The notes beneath the pieces were generated by a model that was given only the letters and a program-made list of their open reading frames with translations, did no database searches and had not been told where the DNA came from. 64,000 bases of DNA from Anolis sagrei (lineage: Eukaryota; Chordata; Lepidosauria; Squamata; Anolidae), in assembly GCF_037176765.1 (NCBI RefSeq), contig NC_090024.1:112791508-112855507 (forward strand), in the 5' to 3' direction. Positions 1 to 9,580 of the stretch are shown here, one piece after another (position 1 is the first letter of the stretch; every line of letters starts with the position of its first letter). Both the position numbers and the translations under genes were made by a program.

Positions 1-610
1 TCAAGAAAGCTTCAGTGGAGACATCTTTTCCTCATGATAACTCTTTCAAGAGTTATTTTCCTTCTGAGAGGCAGATTTCTCACTTCCTCGTTTCACGTCC
101 AGTCTTAACTATGAGTAATTTGTAGGTCAACTTGGGGACTTCCTGTATCTTCTGTTTTGACAAACTCCTTCCCAAAAAACCAGCCTTTAACAGTCAGCAA
201 TCATAGTGAGGAATGAAAGTTTATTATGCTGATGATCAAGGCTTAGTAGGATGATTTTTCCAGCCCTCTCCTACCACCAGTTTGCAGTGTGATGAGGACT
301 TATGACAAGGGTGATTGTCACACAACAGAGAGAGATGGAAACATCATCCTACAGCATGCCAATCCTTAGCAAAACATCTGTGTCACTCAAATGTCGCTGC
401 TAGTTATTAAGTTCAGTTTGAGTGGCCATTTGAAACAATAGCAGTAGTGTCATGATAACAGTACCAAACAATTGCAAATAGGTGTGTGTACCTAATGCTT
501 TTGTAACTGCCCAAGAAGATATCAGCCATTTAAAACATGAAATTCCCTAAATTGAATCATAAATGAGTATGAATCTTAAATATCCTATTTATTTTCAAAA
601 CAATCATGTG
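1..610. other. CLCC1 intron, unique sequence
   Basis: No exon-like open frame with splice borders and no clear repeat was seen. It lies upstream of the 819 acceptor, so it is CLCC1 intron. Confidence 0.5.
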
Positions 611-745
611 CAGTGGTTCTCAACTTTTGTTCCTTTAGGTGTTTTAAACTTCGACCCCCAGAAATCCTGGCTATACTAAAATCTGCTAGGAATTATGGGA
701 GCTGAGGTCTAAAACACCTAGAGGACCAAAGGATGAAAATCACAG
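611..745. mobile_element. Old palindromic hAT-type MITE
   Basis: The sequence opens with CAGTGGTTCTCAACTTTTG and folds back on its right half (GGTGTTTTAAAC against TCTAAAACACC, CAGAAATCC against GGAATTATGG). It is a diverged relative of the well preserved copies at 6838, 26639, 29544 and 30498. It sits just upstream of a CLCC1 exon. Confidence 0.6.
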
Positions 746-818
746 AGCCTTAATTTTTTAAAAAAATGATAGAAAAACAAGTTGTCAAAAGTGTTCATCA
801 TCTGTTTCTCTGCTATAG

Positions 819-1148
819 ATATTTTGTTACGGAGCAGGGAGATCAGTCACTGCACTAAGGCAATTAAGTCATCAGGAGAAGCAGCCGCCGCCTGCATTTC
901 CCCCATGGGAAGGACGACAGCACGAATCGGTTCAATATCCACTACCAAATGGGGCAAAACACAGGGGTGGCTACTTGATGGGAGACAGTGGCAACATCTC
1001 AAGAGGGCCTTATGATAGAGGAGACGCTTCAGCAAACAGACAGCAGCCTACAACATCTGAAGATTATCACCAACGCAACATTGAGGTTTTGCGAGCAGGT
1101 GATATGCCAGATGACCCAACAGGGAAGCATCCCAAGTTGGCAGTGAAA
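819..1148 (+). CDS. CLCC1: CLCC1 exon: end of last membrane segment and tail
   Basis: The acceptor is TGCTATAG ending at 818 and the donor GTAAGT starts at 1149. The exon holds 110 full codons, phase 0 at both ends. It carries the FCYGAG signature of the last hydrophobic segment, then an Arg/Pro/Gly-rich stretch with a GPYDRG block and an IEVLRAGDMPDD block. The latter resembles PEVLRAFDVPDA of the human protein. Confidence 0.92.
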
Positions 1149-2845
1149 GTAAGTAAGGTGAACGGCGTCAACAGTAAAAAAAGAAAAGAAAAAAAACAAC
1201 ACTCAATGTCATATGTTTTATGTCTTTATTATGGAGGAAGAGCGGAAATCCTGTCACTTTGGATTGCGCCTCTGCACCTCCACAGAATGGCTCCTCGTGT
1301 TAAATACTCCATTCTGTAGTACTGTTTATTGAGATTGTGCCATTGACTTTGAGGATACTATGAGACATCTACAGCCCTGCTCAGGTCTTGCAGACAGAGC
1401 TTCAGCTTCCTTGACTGGATCTATCTGCCTATAATGTGGTCTTCATCTTTACCTATTGCCTTCTACTTTACCAAGCTATTTTGCATTTTCACATGAACCA
1501 TGTCTTGTCACGGTATGTTCAAAATAACACAGCCTCAAATTAGTTCTTGACTTCTAGGAAGAAGAATTCAGGCACAACTTGGTCTTGGACCCATTTATTT
1601 ACTATTTTAGCAGTTCATGGTATTTGTAAAGCTCTCCTTCAGCACTTTGTTGTTGTTGTTCATTCGTTCAGTCGTCTCCGACTCTTCGTGACCTCATGGA
1701 CCAGCCCACGCCAGAGCTCCCTGTCGGCTGTCACCACCCCCAGCTCCTTCAAGGTCAGTCCAGTCACTTCAAGGATGCCATCCATCCATCTTGCCCTTGG
1801 TCGGCCCCTCTTCCTTTTGCCTTCCACTTTCCCCAGCATCATTGTCTTCTCTAGGCTTTGCTGTCTCCTCATGATGTGGCCAAAGTACTTCAACTTTGTC
1901 TCTAGTATCCTTCAGCACTTTATCTTCAGTGAATTTATTCATTTATTCATTTCCTGTAACTTTACTTCACTTTCCAGCTTTACACAGAAATCGGAAATAT
2001 GATGACATGGACAATACTAATTTCAATATGTCTGAGATGAATGAAATGATTTGTAGAGGCACAAAACTTAAGACTGACTTAAATAAAACTTGCAGTACTA
2101 TACTATAAATGTATTCTATGTAGTGAACTTTAGTGAGTTCAGTGGGACTTACACCCATATAAATGTGTACAAGGCTGTAACCTTCATTATTTAATTATCC
2201 TGATTCACCTTGTGTTTCAGAGCAATTTGTCTCCTGAAAAGCATTCAGAAAAAGAACAAGAAAAGAAAAGTGAAGTCCATTTAGTAAGTTTGTGTAGGAT
2301 TTATTTCTAAAAAAAGTTTTTTCAGTCACTCTAGGAGTACAAACAGCATGTCTTTTCTTGAATTAACATAATGCATAGAGCCTATTACTAATGGCAATGT
2401 TTACCTTCTGTTATGGGGCTTGTTATATTCATCATATCCAAACTAGAATATTGTTTGGTGACATATATCCTTCATTATGCCTCTGTATTTTTGAACAGCC
2501 TCAGACCCGTACCTAATATTATTGTTGCCTGCAATAGCATTGTACTTAATTCCCGGGCCCCCTAGAACTTTTGGGCTTGCACAAATCTTGGCCCGGCCTT
2601 TTAAATTTTTAAATTGCCTTGAACTTGCCTGGATTACTTTTAATATATTGAACTTGCCTGGATTACTTTTAATATATGTGTGTTATGGCGACAATTTTTA
2701 TGCTTATATTTTGTTTTGTTAATCTTATGGTTGTGTTGTATTTACTTTGTATGTTTTGTGATGTTACTGGGAACCGCTCTGAGTCCCCTCAAGGAGATGG
2801 AGTGGTATATAAATAAAGTTTTATTTATTTATTAATTATTATTAC

Positions 2846-2879
<34 letters not shown>

Positions 2880-5265
2880 TTATGCTCTGGAAAGAGACAT
2901 CCTATATCTCCTTGCACATGCCCCTTGCTCTGGTATGCTTGCAAACCCAATTCTGTTCTCAGCCATGACTGCAGACCAAGGAATATTCCCCCCATCTTTA
3001 TACACCAGGAAAGAAGTATCCTTATCTTGCAGTTAAAAGCTGCGTCTTCAGTTGATTTGGTCAATTGTCTAGAAGACCAAAAGTTGGAACCACTGCTTCT
3101 TTAACCCATCCCCTTAGCTCAGTTTGGTTCCTCAAAAATTTGGCAAGTGAAAATTTTCTGAATGTCACCTCGTGACTGTTACATATTTGCACAAATCTGC
3201 TGTGCAGTGTACTCCGGAGATGTTTTAGATGTACTTCATAAAGAAGCAAATCAGCCTGTTTAGAAAACTTTGCAAACGCTGATTTATTGTCAGTATATGT
3301 TGAGTATTTATATTTATCTTCTATACCTATATACCTATATAAGCTGCTCTGAGTCCCTTATGGGGTGAGAAGGACAGCATATAAATGTCATAAATAAATA
3401 TCTGAGGTCATGTAAAAAAATTCTCAGGTTGAAAGGGGTCGCTTCTCAATATTTACATTCATTATATTATTTTATTGTGTCAGATTTGTTGACAGAAGGG
3501 TGTTTCATCCAGAGTTTTCCCGCTTACAGCTGAGGAAATTTTGCAGAGGGGCAAAAAGATGGCTGCTAAGCCTCAGTCTTCTCCATATTTGCCATTCCCT
3601 TCAGAACTAACAGATTAATGGGTCATGAGGGTGATCCTCCAATATCTTCTGTACCTAAAAGGTATTTTCTGCTAGTTTGATACCCAACACTAGCTTTCTC
3701 TCCGCAAATGGCTTTTGCCCTCATCACAAGATATTGCAAGAGAGGATGCTTACTCTGGCCACATCCCCAAGTTTCCTCAGATGCAAGGGGTTGTGAGTGG
3801 ATAAATTAAGAAGCCCCGCCTAGACAAAAGTGCAAGTGTGCTGGTAGAAACTAACTCTCTGCAAGCATCTCAGATCAAAGGTCAGACCCAGATTTATCCA
3901 TGCTTAAAAGCAGATCCCCTAAAATAAATAGGAAGCATGCCTTACATAAGTCATTTGTGGGTCTGTTTGCCTAAATTGAGATATGTTTTATGCTTTTACA
4001 TGATCAAATATTGCCTGTTCTACAAATAGTTCATTAAACTAAGTATCTTCTTACAGACTCAACTGCATGCTAAACCAAGTGATGAGGCTTCTGAAAAAAT
4101 AGAGGGAAAAGGCACCGAGAAGAGTGTAGATGAAGGAAAAACTAGTGAAGTAGAGAAGTCTTGTCACACAGAAGAACCTGTAAAAGGCAACAGAGATGAA
4201 ACGAAGTGTAACGTTCTTGAGGACAAAAGCATCAAAGAAGGTCCTCTGTCAACAAGTATCAAGAGGAAAGAGAGTAGCTCGTGTGGCTTGGAAGAAGACA
4301 CAAAGACGATAACAGAAAGCTTAAGTTTTACTGTAAGTTAAACAGAGTCCATTCTTTTTTTTGTATTGCAGAAAGTGGAAGCATAGCTTACCTTGCTCTG
4401 GGTTTCCGGAGTTGGTGGAACTGAGCAAACGCAATGGCAGTTCCTGGTTGTCAGCCTGCTGGGACAGGTGAAAAGACCCAGGCAGCAGGGTCAACAAAGC
4501 ACATGTTGAACATTATTTTTATCTTTTTTAAAAATCTGCATAGTCCTATGAGTGATTGTGATAACATTCAAGTAGCGAAGGCTGTGAATGTTGCCTTCTC
4601 TTGATTTTGGAAAATTACAGCTACATTGATTTTAAAAAATAGGGTGCCATATTTTGTGGTATCTGGAAGTTATGTTGGTTCTGATTTTCTCCTGCACTTT
4701 AAGGATATTTTTGTTTTTAATGATTTCTAACAGAAAAATGTATACAAACTCCCAAGGTACTTCAAACACTGGATTGGCGATGAACTCTGACATCCAGATA
4801 AATTTTGAGTAGAGGCAATTAGGGAAAAATAATTGGATTAAAACATAGAACATGGAAGTATTGCAGCTGCATCAAACTCCTGCTTTTTTTTGTTGTTGCA
4901 TATTTATTGTGTGTGTGTGTGTGTGTGGGGAGGGGGATCTTGTGTTTGTAGTTCATATTGGAGTCAATTGATTAGATCCTGATTTTAGGTATTTGTGACT
5001 TGCTCTCATCACAGCTGACAGTCCAGCCCCCTAAAATTGTACATGGAAGTGAATGAATCCTCTTCTGTTTTTCCTTGGTGTTACTGCAAAAATACCAGGG
5101 TCCTGGATTCATCTATTTAAGTTCTTTACTTGGGGAAAGAGAAAATTACTGCATGAAACTCATTTGAAAGATGTTAGGGTTTGCAAATCCATCTGGCAAA
5201 GAAGCTTTTACAACGTTTAAATCTTCTCATTACAGGAACAAAGCCAGAGGAACACTGCTTCCTGA
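819..5265 (+). CDS. CLCC1: CLCC1, last four coding exons (partial gene)
   Basis: Joined segments 819-1148, 2221-2283, 4057-4332 and 5236-5265 form one open frame of 232 residues with a TGA stop at 5263. All junctions have AG/GT borders and all introns are phase 0. The first residues, IFCYGAGRSVTALRQL, match the end of the last membrane segment of CLCC1 as I remember it (human FCYGAG..SV..LR). The rest is a charged, Glu/Lys/Ser-rich tail, as in the family, where the C-terminal third is disordered and poorly conserved. CLCC1 is an ER anion-channel-like membrane protein. The start, signal peptide and pore region lie left of the window. It converges on GPSM2, as in human 1p13.3. Identity is strong; the exact tail depends on splicing I could only infer. 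Confidence 0.9.
1649..1907 (-). mobile_element. Bov-B (RTE clade) LINE 3' fragment
   Basis: On the - strand the fragment encodes the C-terminal Bov-B signature (MLGKVEGKRKRGRPRARW, later LVHEVTKSRRRL). On the + strand it shows the familiar Bov-B tail GTTCAGTCGTCTCCGACTC. It ends in a short (AAC)n tail, seen as GTTGTTGTT. A perfect 14-bp target duplication, TCCTTCAGCACTTT, flanks it at 1635-1648 and 1908-1921, so it is a single 5'-truncated insertion. Bov-B is known for wide horizontal spread among squamates, ruminants and ticks. Confidence 0.9.
2221..2283 (+). CDS. CLCC1: CLCC1 short tail exon
   Basis: This 21-codon exon encodes a Lys/Glu-rich segment (SNLSPEKHSEKEQEKKSEVH). The acceptor TGTGTTTCAG ends at 2220 and the donor GTAAGT starts at 2284. 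It keeps phase 0 with both neighbours. The evidence is splice sites and frame; the sequence itself is too low in complexity to prove homology. Confidence 0.8.
2500..2850 (+). mobile_element. L2-like LINE 3' end
   Basis: It ends in the 3' block shared by many copies here (CCGCTCTGAGTCCCCTCAAG, then GGTATATAAATAAAG) and runs into an ATT tract. A 26-base stretch near 2622-2675 (GAACTTGCCTGGATTACTTT) is repeated in tandem. The 5' limit is uncertain. Confidence 0.65.
2838..2880. repeat. (ATT)n microsatellite
   Basis: A run of TAT/ATT triplets at the tail of the L2-like copy; typical LINE-tail-born microsatellite. Confidence 0.9.
3330..3405 (+). mobile_element. L2-like LINE tail remnant
   Basis: CTGCTCTGAGTCCCTTATGG followed by GACAGCATATAAATGTCATAAATAAATA is the shared L2-like 3' tail. 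Only about 75 bases are recognisable. Confidence 0.6.
3406..4056. other. CLCC1 intron, no further feature seen
   Basis: No repeat or exon could be supported between the L2 tail and the acceptor at 4056. Confidence 0.4.
4057..4332 (+). CDS. CLCC1: CLCC1 charged tail exon
   Basis: This 92-codon open exon is rich in Glu, Lys and Ser, with acceptor TTCTTACAG ending at 4056 and donor GTAAGT at 4333. It matches the disordered C-terminal tail of CLCC1 in character. If the following intron is retained, translation stops after three more codons (TAA at 4339), so spliced and retained forms would differ only at the extreme C-terminus. Confidence 0.85.
4907..4928. repeat. (GT)n microsatellite
   Basis: About ten GT dinucleotides inside the last CLCC1 intron. 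Confidence 0.85.
5236..5265 (+). CDS. CLCC1: CLCC1 terminal coding exon
   Basis: The acceptor CTCATTACAG ends at 5235. The exon adds EQSQRNTAS and stops at TGA 5263-5265. It keeps phase 0. It is short, so the call rests on the acceptor, the frame and the 3'UTR-like sequence that follows. Confidence 0.75.
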   Translation, partial: EQSQRNTAS

Positions 5266-5571
5266 TAGACCTCCATTTTTTTAAACAAGGGAATCTTTTT
5301 TTATGCGTCTGCTTTTAAAAGTTAAAATGCAACCATTCTTCAGTCCAGTAAATGGTTTACTTTGTCACTTATTGATATTTCCAGTAACATATTAGTTAGG
5401 TTTGAAAAGGCTACAGCAGTTTTCTACAACAGCTAAATTATGTTACATGGTATTTGATTTCATACCACAGTTTCAACAGATTTTTAAAACATATACTCTG
5501 CGACAACTGATTTCACATTTCAAGTATAAAATGATCTTTTGCACATTTTTGTATTTGCAATTAACCAGCAA

Positions 5572-5577
5572 AATAAA
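5572..5577 (+). terminator. CLCC1 upstream poly(A) signal candidate
   Basis: AATAAA about 310 bases after the stop codon; a possible short-3'UTR form. Confidence 0.45.
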
Positions 5578-5755
5578 AATGTCTACAAATGGAGCCTATA
5601 TAATTTGTTAAATGTTTTATAACTATCTCCAAGAAATATAATTTAGTTGCAGCAGGGGGTTGATTCCTGTTTTTTTAACCTCATGATGTATGGGTTGTTT
5701 CTAATGTGGTGTCATATTTTCGCTTGAGCAAGGTTTGAAGTGCCAGTGCCATGGA

Positions 5756-5761
5756 AATAAA
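5756..5761 (+). terminator. CLCC1 downstream poly(A) signal candidate
   Basis: AATAAA about 490 bases after the stop, followed by a T-rich stretch (CTTGTTTAATCTTG). It is the last such signal before the mobile-element cluster begins at 5944, so it is my preferred gene end. Confidence 0.5.
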
Positions 5762-6730
5762 GTCAAACCTTGTTTAATCTTGCCCCCACTGGTAAGAGAT
5801 AATGTACATCAAGATCCAGTAGGACTATTGCCAGAGCACAAATCACTGCCAAGGCAACAACACTGGTGCTGGAGGGGGGCACTTTTTCATACCGCAAAAC
5901 CTTAAGATGCAAACTGTGTTTTTGTCTGACCTTTGGTGTAAAACAGGGGTCCTCAAACTATGGCCCAAATCAGGCCTGCCAAGGTCATTTTACCCAGCCC
6001 CCACCCTAAACTTTAGACACACCGCCAGCACCATTTGCTCCTGCCCCCACTGACACTATTTCCCATTGTCTGAAGAGGGATGATGGGCTGCACAGCCTTA
6101 AGAAGAGAAAGGCTGGGGGAGATGTTTTGGTCCCTTTTCTTTTCCTGAGGCCTTCACCATCACACCGCTGTCAGGAACTTCCTCTCTCCATCCATCATAT
6201 TCACCTCCCCCCGGCCTTTCTTCTCATCTCAGAGCTGCGCTGCCAGCTCTGGGAGCCAACAAAAACAAATGAAAAGGGGAGAGAAAGAAGGAAGGCAGAG
6301 ACTGGCCAGGGAGGCAGCCCCACACACACAAGAGCAACGCCTGTTCACCAGCTCCCAGAGCAGCCAATCAAGCAAAGCCTAATGGCCATGCGGGGTGGCC
6401 CACATCTTCCTCTACTCCTTCCTCTTTTTCCTCTCGTCATCTCCTTCTCATCTTTCCTCCCTCCCAACCTTCCTCCTCTCCCCCTCTTCTTCCTCTTCTC
6501 CTTCCTCCAGGCATCAAGTCCTAAAGTCCCCGTCCCCCCAGGAGACCACAACTGTGCAGAGACATGAAGATCAAAGATACCAAGAGACTTTGCAAGTAAC
6601 CTCCACCAGATCTTTTTCATGCCTTTGGGCACTGTAGAATTCATGTAGTTTGACCCAGCTTTAATTGCCTTAGCCCCAAGCTGTGGAATCATGGGAGCTG
6701 TAGTTATACAAAGTCTTTAGCCTTCTCTGC

Positions 6731-7136
6731 CAGAGCCCCTGGTGGCGCAGTGGGTTAAACCCTTGTGCCAGCAGGACTGAAGACTGACAGGTCGCAGGTT
6801 CAAATCCAGGGAGAGCGTGGATGAGCTCCCTCTATCACAGTGGTTCTCAACCTGGGGTCCCCAGATGTTTTTTGCCTGCAACTCCCAGAAATCCCAGCCA
6901 GTTTACCAGCTGTTAGGGTTTCTGGGAGTTGAAGGCCAAAAACATCTGGGGACCCCAGGTTGAGAACCACATCAGCTCCAGCTCCTCATGCGGGGACGTG
7001 AGAGAAGCCTCCCACAAGGATGGTAAAACATCAGAACATCTAGGCTGGGCAATGTTGTTGCAGACGGCCAATTCTCTCACACCAGGAGCTACTTGCAGTT
7101 CCTCAAGTCGCTCCTGACACGACAAAAAAAAAAAAA
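6731..7136 (+). mobile_element. tRNA-derived SINE (family A) interrupted by a MITE
   Basis: The head has a tRNA-like A box (TGGCGCAGTGGGTTAAAC) and B box (GGTTCAAATCC). The body reads GACGGCCAATTCTCTCACAC and the end CTCCTGACACGAC plus a poly(A) run. A 10-bp target duplication CCTTCTCTGC flanks it at 6721-6730 and 7137-7146. Removing the MITE at 6838-6970 restores the body seen in the uninterrupted copy at 24925. Confidence 0.88.
6838..6970. mobile_element. Palindromic hAT-type MITE inside the SINE
   Basis: It begins CAGTGGTTCTCAACCTGGGG and its right half is the near-perfect reverse complement, ending GGTTGAGAACCAC. The right terminus lost its last bases and part of the target duplication. 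It belongs to the same family as 26639-26773, 29544-29677 and 30498-30632. Confidence 0.85.
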
Positions 7137-7687
7137 CCTTCTCTGCTCACGAACTCTGGGCACTCTTGGGCAGAGAAGGCTAAAGACTTTGTATAACTAC
7201 AACTCCTGCCCATCAAATGAGGGCCCTGCCAAAAAGCGAGCAGCTCCATTGAAAAAGGGGGGAAGAGGAAAGGAAGGAAAAAGTGAGAGAGGAGAGAGGA
7301 GAGGGAGGGAGGAAAATGGGAAGGAGGGTGACGGAGGGAGAAAAGGAAAAAAATGAAATAATAGGTGAAGTAAAAAGGGAAGAAGAGGGAGAAAAGGAAG
7401 AAAGTAAGTAAACTGGGAAACAAGGAATTCAGAAAGCGTGGCATAGTGATTTGAACCTTTGACTGTGACTCTGAATGTACTGGGTGATTTTAGGCAAGTC
7501 ACACTCTCTCGGCCTGATGAAGGGCAAATCCTTTGATTAAATCTTGACAAGAAAACACTGTGAGAGTATCGCGTTAAGCCTGAAAACTTGAAGGCACACA
7601 ACAAAAAACTATAGTCCATCAATTAGTCAATCAAGAGACTATTAACTTGCCCTCTGTTTAAAAAGCTCGAGAACCCCTGGTGTAAAG

Positions 7688-8614
7688 GTTTAGCAGTATC
7701 AACAGAAACTGACTTTGTGTAAGCAAAGGAGACATTTCCAGTGCCCGTTCTTTTCAGGAATCTTTTCACCACTTTTGGTAGATCTCTTGCAAGAGTGTAA
7801 GAATAAAAGAATCATTCAGTAAAACAGAACCAAAGTAAATTGGACCAACAAACAGTAATCATAAATCAAGAGAAGTTCGAGTCAACTTGCTGTGAAAACA
7901 AGGCCAAAACACAGAACAAGATAACACCAATCAATTAGTCAAACTATAGTGACGATAGAAGTTCTGTTGATTTCTCAGGACGCTGCTTCAGAGGCAAAGA
8001 AGGTGGCATGTGAAGAGGAGGGATGTCAGGGCTTCCGCCAGCATGCTTATGTAAGAGCATTAAAGTTCCAATGGTTACACAGACCCAAGTGACCCATTTG
8101 TATGAGCCAGAGATCACAAAGAAAAAATAAGGTATCTTCCAAGGATGCAGGCTCCTAGTACCAGGATGATTTAAATTACTTCTGTAGGACCTATTTTAAT
8201 CATTTAAATCACAGTTTGAATTATTAGTAAGATTCAATTTAATCACAATTTTTAGTAAAAGTATTAGTAATACAGTATAACAATCATATGCAAAGATGTG
8301 AGTTTCATCGTAAGACACAGAAAGCAGTTATTCAGATTTTTTTTCAGATTAATCATCAGTTCATCCCTAACTAGGTTCCTTTGCATTTATATTCAAATTA
8401 TTCCTTATTCGGATTTACTCCCTCTCCCGAAATATCCTATTTATTCGTTTTCCCTTATGTTTGCACTCGGAATGACAAGACATATTTGGATGGAGCCACC
8501 TGTGAGACAAGACCAAAAAGATTTTCAACTATCTCCATAAATGGAACACTATAATAATGAAATGAAACACTATAATAAGAAATTGTATAAATAGTTTAAA
8601 AAAAAAACAGGTTA
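7688..8614. other. Intergenic DNA between CLCC1 and GPSM2
   Basis: Mostly unique AT-rich sequence; no coding frame with splice or family support was seen. Confidence 0.4.
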
Positions 8615-8722
8615 GGGCAGACATGATAAACTTGTGGCCCTCCAACTCCCAGAAGCCCCAGTAAGCTTATTCAATGACCAGAAATTCTGGGAGCTGAAGT
8701 CCCATACTGGGTTAGGCCAAAA
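8615..8722. mobile_element. Degenerate palindromic MITE
   Basis: AAACTTGTGGCCCTCCAACT and later TTCTGGGAGCTGAAGTCC are the arms of the GGCCCTCC-type foldback element better preserved at 39006-39138. The ends are eroded. Confidence 0.5.
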
Positions 8723-8929
8723 ATTCCATAAATACCAATTATTTTTAAGAATTTTGAAATTCAGTTTAAAGCAAACAAATCATTTTTTTAAAGGACACCG
8801 ATCTTTTATCAATCCAATTTAGGATTCTTTTCATTGGTGAATCCAACATAGACTGTGTGGAGCATGCTATCTGTTGACCAACTGAACCAGTATCTTTCAG
8901 TTTCCATCAGCATAATATTTGGATGCACG

Positions 8930-9412
8930 TAAAACAGACTTGGGTATTAAGATTTATTTTTCAATTATTTTTTTTTTAAAAAAAGCAATACTGTTAATTT
9001 CAAAACATTTCACACTATGCAAAAGATTGAAAAAACCTGGAGGCCAATTCTACAATTTTGCTTGTTAATTACACAAGTTCAACAGCAAAAGCTTCCATAA
9101 ACTGATGTTCAAAGTACCTGAAGCGCTATCACCATAAAGAAACAAAGTACGTAATATATTTACAGAAAGAGGAGGTGAGTGGAAAGTGAGAGACAGGACA
9201 ATACACTATACAGTCAACTCTTTACAAACATTAAACACCTGATTTCAAGCACTGGCAGTAATGACTGTACCATAAGCTATGTAAATTTACATAGTATTCT
9301 GAATATACTTTTTCTCCCTCTTTTAAAGGCATTGATTACCGCATATGAAAAATTATTACAGTACTGCATAATCCCTTGATGTTCTTTTATTCTAAAAATA
9401 TTCCCAAGTTCA
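8930..9412 (-). other. GPSM2: GPSM2 3'UTR
   Basis: AT-rich repeat-free sequence lies between the stop and a poly(A) signal candidate. The end is inferred only. Confidence 0.55.
8953..8958 (-). terminator. GPSM2 poly(A) signal candidate
   Basis: AATAAA on the - strand about 455 bases after the stop, followed by a GTCTGTTTT-type U/GU-rich stretch. A second AATAAA at 9386-9391 is only about 22 bases past the stop. Confidence 0.5.
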
Positions 9413-9580
9413 TTAGTTAGAATTTGGCCTCTTCAAACCAGAGGGTAAAAACACTCTCTGTTCATCCATTCGTTTCCCTTGTGATCTCAAAATAAGGCTA
9501 AAGAAATCTTCATCCGGTACAGTTGGTCCCTTTGTGATGTTTGGTGGTGGTGGACACCTCTGATCATCTAGTCTAGAACC
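9413..9580 (-). CDS. GPSM2: GPSM2 last exon, GoLoco 3 end and GoLoco 4
   Basis: Acceptor TCTTTTTTAG. It encodes GSRLDDQRCPPPP, completing GoLoco 3, then PDEDFFSLILRSQGKRMDEQ and R (GoLoco 4). The frame ends VFLPSGLKRPNSN and TAA. Human LGN, as I recall it, runs on for over 30 residues after MDEQR, so this tail is shorter and unlike the human one. Confidence 0.95.
   Translation of the reverse strand, partial: GSRLDDQRCPPPPNITKGPTVPDEDFFSLILRSQGKRMDEQRVFLPSGLKRPNSN

Larger units (their letters stand above)
5266..5780 (+). other. CLCC1: CLCC1 3'UTR
   Basis: AT-rich, repeat-free sequence follows the CLCC1 stop and contains two AATAAA signals on the sense strand. The small open frame at 5402-5611 lies in this UTR and shows no coding character. 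Confidence 0.65.
5944..7679. mobile_element. hAT-type element hosting nested insertions
   Basis: The left end is CAGGGGTCCTCAAACTATGG and the right end AGCTCGAGAACCCCTG. The flanks are GTGTAAAA (5936-5943) and GTGTAAAG (7680-7687), a 7/8 match to an 8-bp hAT target duplication. Inside are a long pyrimidine tract (about 6407-6513), a SINE with its own MITE (6731-7136), and a purine tract (about 7252-7425). Segments 6701-6735 and 7168-7200 are inverted copies of each other. No transposase frame is visible, so it is non-autonomous. Confidence 0.75.

Noticed and set aside
6127-6692. Overlapping frames of 115-146 codons on both strands
   Set aside because: They are pyrimidine/purine tract translations inside a hAT element, low complexity, with no family match.
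6752-6800. tRNA gene
   Set aside because: The A and B boxes belong to SINE heads; no acceptor stem or cloverleaf closes. The same holds at 24176, 24925 and 59645.
9386-9391. Main GPSM2 poly(A) signal 22 bases after the stop
   Set aside because: It is possible but would leave almost no 3'UTR. The signal at 8953 has a better downstream element.
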